DNA of 11,233 nucleotides, from NCBI GenBank assembly GCA_027489195.1, contig JAIYAG010000118.1:1-11233 (forward strand). The letters run 5' to 3'. The position numbers and the translations under genes were made by a program. The notes beneath the pieces were generated by a model that saw only the letters and a list, made by a program, of their open reading frames with translations, made no database searches and was not told where the DNA came from. This DNA is from Burkholderiales bacterium (GTDB lineage Bacteria; Pseudomonadota; Gammaproteobacteria; Burkholderiales; Burkholderiaceae_E). Below, one piece after another: positions 6,518 through 11,233 of this stretch (positions within the stretch are counted from its first letter, which is position 1; each line of letters begins with the position of its first letter).

Positions 6518-7272
6518 CCGGGACGTGGGCCGGGGCGCGCGCCGAGCGACAAGGCCCGGCCCGCGAGCCGCAGTCCGAGCGCGACGACCAGGTCGAGGCG
6601 CCAGCGGACGGCCTGCAGCCGCGAGGGGCTGCGCGCCGGGCTGGCGTTGCCGCCGTGCCTGCGATAGCGCAGCAGCGGCGCGTCGACGTACGCCACGCGC
6701 CCGAGCGTGCCGCCCACCACGCCGAGCCACATGTCGTGCATCGGCGCGCGCGCCGGGATCGGCAGCGCGAGCGCGAGCACGTCGCGCCTCACCGCCATCG
6801 CGCAGCCGAGGAAGCGGCTTCGCACCAGCGTGCCGGCGAGGCTGCCGTCGAAGCCGCCGCGCGTCGCCATGAACGAGTCGGCGAAGCGGCGGCCGTCGCC
6901 GTCGATCAGGCAGGCGTCGCTGACCGCCACCATGACCCGCGGATCGGACACGAAGGCCGCCAGCAGCCGGTCGCGCTTGTCGCGCTCCCACACGTCGTCC
7001 TGGTCGGCCAGCAGGATCACGTCGGAACGCACCAGCGACAGCGCCCGCTGGAAGCTGCCGCGCACGCCGAGGTTCTCGGGGTTGCGGTGCAGGCGCATCC
7101 GCGTGTCGCCGAAGCGCTGCAGCCGCTCCCAGGTCCCGTCGGTGGAGGCGTCGTCCACCACCACCAGCTCGTCCTCCGGCCCGAGCGCCGCGAGCAGGCT
7201 GTGCAGCTGCTCGTCGAGATGGCGCAACCCGTTGTAGGTGGCCATCGCCACCGACACCCGAGCGACGCTCAC
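6514..7272 (-). CDS. GT2 family glycosyltransferase (RfbG/WcaA-type)
   Basis: The 252-residue enzyme has VSVAMATYNG at 6-15, VVVDDAST at 37-44, NLGVRGSFQRAL at 67-78 and the metal-binding ADQDDVW at 89-95, the form seen in many rhamnose- and hexose-transferring GT2 enzymes of O-antigen loci. FLGCAMAVRRDVL and the MHDMWLG segment carry the usual acceptor-side motif, and RYRRHGGNAS near the C-terminus is also typical. The first ATG in the frame (residue 10) would cut the first strand of the fold. The GTG at 7272, overlapping the flippase stop as GTGA, gives a complete domain and is the likely start. It should act on the cytoplasmic side of the inner membrane. Its exact sugar is unknown. Second gene of block C. 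Confidence 0.9.
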   Translation of the reverse strand: MSVARVSVAMATYNGLRHLDEQLHSLLAALGPEDELVVVDDASTDGTWERLQRFGDTRMRLHRNPENLGVRGSFQRALSLVRSDVILLADQDDVWERDKRDRLLAAFVSDPRVMVAVSDACLIDGDGRRFADSFMATRGGFDGSLAGTLVRSRFLGCAMAVRRDVLALALPIPARAPMHDMWLGVVGGTLGRVAYVDAPLLRYRRHGGNASPARSPSRLQAVRWRLDLVVALGLRLAGRALSLGARPGPRPG

Positions 7273-8750
7273 CGGGGCAGGCCGGCCGCCTTGCGGGCCG
7301 CCACCAGGCTCGGTACGTCGCCCCGCAGCCGCAGGGCCGCCATCACCCAGGCGACGGCGCCGATCGACAGGCTCGCCGCGGCCGACCACGAGGGCGGCGC
7401 GAAGGCCGCGCAGGCGAAGGCCGACAGCGTCAGCGCGGCGACCAGCAGCCCGATGCGATCTCCGGCCTGGTCCTGGGCCGGCACCTGCTGCGGTCGCGCC
7501 ATGATCCACAGCGCGCCGAAGTCGAACAGGATCCGGGCGGTCCATGCGAGCGCGGCGCCCACCACGCCCCACAGCGAGACCAGTGCCCAGAGCCCGGCCA
7601 CGTACAGCGGCAGCTCGATCATCTGGAGCAGCGCGGTCGCGCGCGCATTGCCGCGCGCCTGGATGGACGCGAACGGCACGTGCGCGAGCGCGTTGCCCAG
7701 CACGCCGGCGCAGAGGATCAGCATCGCCGTCGAGCCCTCGCGGGCGAACACCGGACCGACCCATCGGTCGAGGATCGGATGGGCGAACACGCCGAGCACC
7801 AGCGTCACCGGCATGAGCGCGACGTACAGCACGCCGATCGCGAGCCGCTCGAGCGGCCACGCGGCCAGGCGCTCGCCGGTGCTCGCATGCAGCTCCGACA
7901 GGCGCGGGAACAGCACGCTCGCGAGCGATACCGGCACGATCAGCAGGCGCGAGACGATCTCCTGCGGCGTCACGTACCAGGCCACCGCGCTCATGGAGCC
8001 GACCGCCCCGATCACGAAGCGATCCAGGTAGCCCATCAGCGGGCCGATGACGTTCGCGACGGTCATCCATCCGCCGGTGCGCAGCAGCTGGCCGAGCCGC
8101 TCGCGACCGGGCCGGGCGGCATCGAGGGCGAGGCCGCCGGGCAGCAGCCGGGCGACGCAGGCGGCATAGGCGAGGCATCCGACCGCACGCAGCGCGCCGA
8201 GCACCCAGGCGACCACCGCCAGGTCGTTCCAGCCCGCCTGCACCACGAGCAGGGGCGCGAGCACCGTCGCCACCCCGGTGGCGAGCCGCACGACGTTGAT
8301 CGGCATGAAGGCGCCGCGCGCCTCCATCACGCCGCGCAGCCCGGACGTCAGCAGCACGAACGGCATCGCCCAGGCGATCCCCCGCACCGCGGCCACGGCC
8401 TCGGACGGATCGCCCTCGTGCGCGAGCAGCGCGACCCCGAACGGCGCCGAGACCCACAGCACGATGCCGGCCACCACGCCGAGCCCGACCAGCAGCGACA
8501 GTCCGTCGCGGGCGACCGGCCCGACCTCCTCCTCGCGCCCCGCGCCCATGGCCGCGCTCAGGCGATGGGTCAGCGCCCGTCCGAGCCCCATGTCGAACAG
8601 GCCGAAGTAGTTGATGACCGCCCAGAGCAGGGTCAGCAGCCCGAACCGGGGCGCGCCGAGCGCATGGATCAGCGGCGGGATGCAGGCCACCGCCACGAAG
8701 AGCGGGAGCCCGAACCCGGCGAGGTTCCAGAGCGCGTTGCGAGCGATCAT
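7269..8750 (-). CDS. wzx: Wzx-type oligosaccharide flippase (MATE/MOP superfamily)
   Basis: This 493-residue, highly hydrophobic protein has about 12-14 predicted membrane segments, the size and architecture of polysaccharide-transporter (PST) flippases. The N-terminus MIARNALWNLAGFGLPLFVA and the conserved RFGLLTLLWAV followed by FGLFDMGLGRALTHRL (49-64) are typical. A second block with MGYLDRFVIGAVGS and AWYVTPQEIVSRLL marks the start of the second half-domain. It would flip an undecaprenyl-linked oligosaccharide to the periplasmic face for a Wzy-dependent pathway, although no Wzy is visible. It heads the four-gene minus-strand operon and faces the WbpL-type gene across 117 bp. The ATG at 8750 is the first in frame and fits the family N-terminus; no ribosome-binding sequence is evident. 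It sits oddly with the ABC exporter in the same locus. Confidence 0.88.
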   Translation of the reverse strand: MIARNALWNLAGFGLPLFVAVACIPPLIHALGAPRFGLLTLLWAVINYFGLFDMGLGRALTHRLSAAMGAGREEEVGPVARDGLSLLVGLGVVAGIVLWVSAPFGVALLAHEGDPSEAVAAVRGIAWAMPFVLLTSGLRGVMEARGAFMPINVVRLATGVATVLAPLLVVQAGWNDLAVVAWVLGALRAVGCLAYAACVARLLPGGLALDAARPGRERLGQLLRTGGWMTVANVIGPLMGYLDRFVIGAVGSMSAVAWYVTPQEIVSRLLIVPVSLASVLFPRLSELHASTGERLAAWPLERLAIGVLYVALMPVTLVLGVFAHPILDRWVGPVFAREGSTAMLILCAGVLGNALAHVPFASIQARGNARATALLQMIELPLYVAGLWALVSLWGVVGAALAWTARILFDFGALWIMARPQQVPAQDQAGDRIGLLVAALTLSAFACAAFAPPSWSAAASLSIGAVAWVMAALRLRGDVPSLVAARKAAGLPR

Positions 8751-8777
8751 CGGCGAAGCATAACGCCCGCGACGATG

Positions 8778-8789
8778 CCGGCATGCCGG
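8778..8789. promoter_or_regulatory. 12-nt perfect palindrome in the wzx/wbpL-type divergent region
   Basis: CCGGCATGCCGG is self-complementary and lies in the middle of the 117-bp space between the two divergent genes. It could be an operator controlling both directions. No matching second copy is apparent nearby, and GC-rich palindromes occur by chance, so this is a candidate only. Confidence 0.25.
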
Positions 8790-8816
8790 GTGCGGCCTTC
8801 CGAAACGCGGCTGTCA

Positions 8817-8822
8817 TATCAT
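8817..8822 (+). promoter_or_regulatory. Possible -10 element for the WbpL-type gene
   Basis: TATCAT matches five of six bases of the sigma-70 -10 hexamer and sits in the only AT-rich spot of this divergent region. Transcription would start about 39 nt before the ATG at 8868. No recognisable -35 hexamer is at the right distance. Confidence 0.3.
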
Positions 8823-8867
8823 CGGCGCTCCCGATCGACACCGCCGCCCCGCGCGGTCCCCACCCTG

Positions 8868-9851
8868 ATGCCTTCGTCGGACATCGCCGGCACGGCGCTC
8901 GCCGCAGCCGCGATCGCGGCCTGCGTCGCGGTGATGGTGCTCGCGGCGCTGCTCGCCAGCGGGCTCGCGCAGCGCGTGCTGGACCGCCCCAACGAGCGCT
9001 CGATGCACGCCGCGCCGATCCCGCGGATCGGCGGGGTGGGCGTGCTGGCGGGACTGGTCGCCGCCCTCGCGGTCACGCAGGCCGCGCTGCCCGGCGCCGC
9101 GTGGGCCGCCCTCGCGACGATCGCCGCGGTGTCGGCCGTCGACGACCTGCGCGGACTCGGCGCCGGCACGCGTCTCGTGCTGCATCTGGCGGCGGCCGCG
9201 ACGGTGGCCGTGGCCACGCTCGGCGGCCATGGCGCGGCGGCGGTCCTGGTCGGCGCGCTCGCGATCGCCTGGATGGTCAACCTGTACAACTTCATGGACG
9301 GCTCGGACGCGCTCGCCGGCTCGATGGGCGTCGTCGGCTTCGGCGCCTGCGCGCTGGCAGCCGCGGCGGGCAACGATGCGCCGCTCGCCGCGGCCGCCGC
9401 CGCGATCGCCGGCGCCTGCGCGGGCTTCCTCGTCTTCAACCTGCCGCCCGCGCGGCTCTTCATGGGCGATGCGGGCTCGACCACGCTGGGCCTGCTGGCC
9501 GGCGCGATCGGCGCGATCGGCGTGGCGCGCGGGCTGTGGTCGCCCTGGCTGCCCGCGACGCTGTTCATGCCCTTCGTGTTCGATGCGACCGCGACGCTGC
9601 TCGACCGCGCCCGCCGCCGGTGCCGCGTCTGGGAGGCCCACCGGGAGCATGCGTACCAGCGGCTCAACCTGTCCGGCTTCGGGCACCGCCGCACCGCGAT
9701 CGCCTACGGCACGCTGATGCTCGCCAACGCGGCGGCCGCGCTCGCGGCCCGACGGCTGTCGCTCGAGGGCGCCGCCTTCGCCGCCTCCCTGGCGGTCCAT
9801 GCGGCCCTGTGGCTCGCCGTCGTGCTGCGGACCCGACCGGCCCGCGCCTAG
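8868..9851 (+). CDS. WecA/WbpL-family undecaprenyl-phosphate sugar-1-phosphate transferase (initiating enzyme)
   Basis: This 327-residue, very Ala-rich polytopic membrane protein belongs to the MraY/WecA (glycosyltransferase 4) family. It shows RPNERSMHAAPIPRIGG (40-56), the metal-binding aspartates AVDD (90-93), NLYNFMDGSD (138-147), RLFMGDAGS (196-204) and the cytoplasmic HREHAYQRL (258-266). The last motif is the form found in the WbpL/WbcO branch rather than in MraY. It should transfer a HexNAc-type sugar-1-phosphate, probably QuiNAc- or FucNAc-1-phosphate, from UDP to undecaprenyl phosphate, starting the glycan. A WbpM-type dehydratase follows by 70 bp, as in Pseudomonas wbpL-wbpM and Burkholderia wbiH-wbiI. 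The ATG at 8868 gives a normal N-terminus. The open frame extends far upstream, but that part overlaps wzx and resembles no protein. Confidence 0.93.
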   Translation: MPSSDIAGTALAAAAIAACVAVMVLAALLASGLAQRVLDRPNERSMHAAPIPRIGGVGVLAGLVAALAVTQAALPGAAWAALATIAAVSAVDDLRGLGAGTRLVLHLAAAATVAVATLGGHGAAAVLVGALAIAWMVNLYNFMDGSDALAGSMGVVGFGACALAAAAGNDAPLAAAAAAIAGACAGFLVFNLPPARLFMGDAGSTTLGLLAGAIGAIGVARGLWSPWLPATLFMPFVFDATATLLDRARRRCRVWEAHREHAYQRLNLSGFGHRRTAIAYGTLMLANAAAALAARRLSLEGAAFAASLAVHAALWLAVVLRTRPARA

Positions 9852-9869
9852 GGTCCGACGGCAGGCCCG

Positions 9870-9898
9870 CCGACCCGCGCCGCGCCGCGCGGGGTCGG
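9870..9898. promoter_or_regulatory. GC-rich hairpin between the WbpL- and WbpM-type genes
   Basis: The arms 9870-9880 (CCGACCCGCGC) and 9887-9898 pair over 11 bp with a single bulged G (9891) around a 6-nt loop. It lies just downstream of the WbpL-type stop and upstream of the next start. There is no adjacent T-tract, so it is not a classical intrinsic terminator. It could cause partial termination, pausing or 3'-end protection. Confidence 0.35.
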
Positions 9899-9904
9899 GC
9901 GGCG

Positions 9905-9913
9905 TGCGATACT
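9905..9913 (+). promoter_or_regulatory. Possible extended -10 promoter directly before the WbpM-type gene
   Basis: TGCGATACT combines the TG of an extended -10 with GATACT (four of six matches). Transcription would start around 9920, within about two bases of the ATG at 9922, giving a leaderless or nearly leaderless message. No Shine-Dalgarno-like sequence precedes the ATG, which agrees with this but is weak evidence. Confidence 0.3.
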
Positions 9914-9921
9914 GTTTCCCC

Positions 9922-11233
9922 ATGCTCGACCGCCACAACGAGCCCTCCCCGGCCGAGTCGTCGTCCGATGCAGCGCCGACGCCCGCCGCCGGCCTCGGCC
10001 GGGGCCTGGGCCTGCACCCGCTCGACAGGCGTTCGGTCGCCGTGCTCGCCTACGACGTGCTGCTCGCCGCCGTCGCCTGGTTCACCGCCTACGGGCTGCG
10101 CTTCGGCTTCGATGGCGTCGAGCCCCTGCTCGACCGGATGATGCCGCTCGTGGCCTGGGCCCTGCCGGCGCAGGCCGTGGTGTTCTGGGCCACCGGCGTC
10201 TACCGCGGCCTGTGGCGCTACGCGAGCCTGCAGGACCTGCGCCGGATCATGGCCGCGGCGGTGCTGGCCACCGCGCTGGTGCCCATCGTCCACCTGATGC
10301 TGCGCCTCGACGCGGTGCTGCCGCGCTCGTCGCTGCTGCTGATGCCGCTGGTGATGGTCGCGCTGATGGCAGGCAGCCGGTTCGGCTACCGGATGCTGCG
10401 CGAGCACCGCCTCGCGCGGGTCACGCAGCGCCACGGGGACCCGGTGATCGTGATCGGCGCGGGCGACGCCGGCGTCACGCTGCTGCGCGAGCTGTCGCGC
10501 AGCGCGCGCTGGCGCGCGGTGGCCCTGCTCGACGACGATCCCGCGAAGCGCGGACGCATCGTGCACGGCGTGCGGGTGGCCGGCGGCATCGACGACTACG
10601 CGAGCGTGGCCCGGCGCCTCGGGGTCGGCACCGCGATCATCGCCATGCCGACCGTCCCCAGCGCCCTGCGGCGCGAGATCGTGCAGCGCTGCATCGCCTC
10701 GGGCGCCCAGGTGCTCACCGTGCCGTCGTTCGAGGAGATGATGACCGGCCAGGTCAGCGTCGACTGGCTGCGACGCATCGAGCTCGAGGACCTGCTCGGG
10801 CGCGAGCCGGTGAAGCTCGACGCCGACCAGCTCCGCCAGCGGCTCACCGGCAAGACGGTGCTGGTCACCGGCGCGGGCGGCTCGATCGGCTCCGAGCTGT
10901 GCCGCCAGATCGCCCGCTTCCATCCGGCGCTGCTGGTGCTCTTCGACGTCAGCGAATATGCCCTCTACACGCTGGCCGAGGAATTCGCCACGCTGTCGCC
11001 CGACACCGTCGTGCTGCAGCGGGTCGGCGACGTGAAGTCGGCGGCGCGGCTCGATGCGGTGCTCGGCGAGCACTCGCCGGACGTGATCTTCCATGCTGCT
11101 GCCTACAAGCACGTGCCGATGATGGAGGAAGGCAACGCCTGGGAGGCGATCCGCAACAACACGCTCGGGACGCTGCGTGGCGCCGAGGCGGCGATCGCCC
11201 ACGGCGTCGCCGAGGTGGTGCTGATCTCTACCG
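9922..11233 (+). CDS. wbpM: WbpM/CapD-type nucleotide-sugar 4,6-dehydratase (partial, C-terminus beyond the right edge)
   Basis: The first 437 residues are visible; full-length family members have about 620-670. After a disordered N-terminus of about 30 residues come four membrane segments (about 35-160), with VYRGLWRYAS following the second. A Rossmann-like domain starts at VIVIGAGDAG (175-184) and includes LLDDDPAKRGR. A second, catalytic SDR domain starts at VLVTGAGGSIGSELCRQI (313-330) and continues with FDVSEYALY and HAAAYKHVPMMEEGNAWEAIRNN. The sequence ends in VLIST, just before the expected catalytic DKAV segment. Pseudomonas WbpM converts UDP-GlcNAc to UDP-4-keto-6-deoxy-GlcNAc, the precursor of UDP-QuiNAc and UDP-FucNAc. 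That activity is inferred here, since the active-site end is missing. The WbpL-type gene lies 70 bp upstream on the same strand. Confidence 0.95.
   Translation, partial: MLDRHNEPSPAESSSDAAPTPAAGLGRGLGLHPLDRRSVAVLAYDVLLAAVAWFTAYGLRFGFDGVEPLLDRMMPLVAWALPAQAVVFWATGVYRGLWRYASLQDLRRIMAAAVLATALVPIVHLMLRLDAVLPRSSLLLMPLVMVALMAGSRFGYRMLREHRLARVTQRHGDPVIVIGAGDAGVTLLRELSRSARWRAVALLDDDPAKRGRIVHGVRVAGGIDDYASVARRLGVGTAIIAMPTVPSALRREIVQRCIASGAQVLTVPSFEEMMTGQVSVDWLRRIELEDLLGREPVKLDADQLRQRLTGKTVLVTGAGGSIGSELCRQIARFHPALLVLFDVSEYALYTLAEEFATLSPDTVVLQRVGDVKSAARLDAVLGEHSPDVIFHAAAYKHVPMMEEGNAWEAIRNNTLGTLRGAEAAIAHGVAEVVLIST

Noticed and set aside
7273..8841. Upstream extension of the second glycosyltransferase frame across wzx
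   Set aside because: It is a shadow of the flippase gene. The GT2 fold begins right after the GTG at 7272.
7680..8867. Upstream extension of the WbpL-type frame antisense to wzx
   Set aside because: The extension is charged and His/Arg-rich, lacks membrane segments, and lies opposite the flippase. The family N-terminus starts at the ATG at 8868.
9870..9898. Classical rho-independent terminator
   Set aside because: The stem is good but no U-tract follows; the next bases are GC-rich.
8783..10141. 452-codon plus-strand open frame over the WbpL-type gene and the start of the WbpM-type gene
   Set aside because: It runs in a different frame through the WbpL-type gene, whose catalytic motifs are intact. 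The translation is Arg/Ala/Gly-rich and unlike a protein.
9664..11202. 512-codon minus-strand open frame opposite the WbpM-type gene
   Set aside because: The sense strand encodes intact membrane segments and two dinucleotide-binding motifs of the dehydratase; the antisense product is His/Arg/Gln-rich and family-less.

Overview
The window is an 11.2-kb piece of a surface-polysaccharide (O-antigen or capsule-like) locus from a very GC-rich Gram-negative bacterium. Wzm/Wzt- and WbpL/WbpM-type genes, the high GC and the strong third-position G/C bias fit a betaproteobacterium, most likely Burkholderiales. That is an inference from gene content; there is no rRNA or other marker here. I see no insertion sequence, tRNA, CRISPR array or phage gene.

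Layout: the genes fall into four blocks that alternate in strand. (A) Minus strand, 3316 down to 1: an ABC-2 permease (wzm), its ATPase with a C-terminal glycan-binding domain (wzt), and a SAM methyltransferase with a coiled-coil tail that runs off the left edge. (B) Plus strand, 3670-4599: a lone rhamnosyltransferase-type GT2. (C) Minus strand, 8750 down to 4596: a Wzx-type flippase, two GT2 glycosyltransferases and a WbpV-type SDR, each overlapping the next by exactly 4 nt. (D) Plus strand, 8868 to the right edge: a WecA/WbpL-type polyprenyl-phosphate sugar-1-phosphate transferase, then a WbpM-type nucleotide-sugar 4,6-dehydratase that runs off the right edge.

How the genes could work together: WbpM-type dehydratase and WbpV-type reductase would make a UDP-2-acetamido-2,6-dideoxyhexose (QuiNAc- or FucNAc-like). 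The WbpL-type enzyme would load it on undecaprenyl phosphate, and the three GT2 enzymes would extend it. Export is the puzzle. The window holds both a complete ABC exporter (Wzm plus Wzt with a glycan-recognition domain) and a Wzx-like flippase, which normally belong to alternative routes. The methyltransferase beside wzt could modify or cap the glycan that Wzt recognises. No polymerase (Wzy), ligase or chain-length regulator is visible.

Expression: the two divergent intergenic regions, 3317-3669 and 8751-8867, are the natural promoter sites. The first has a good extended -10 facing wzm. Blocks B and C converge on one shared CTAG that supplies both stop codons. The only stretch over 300 bases without a gene is 3317-3669.
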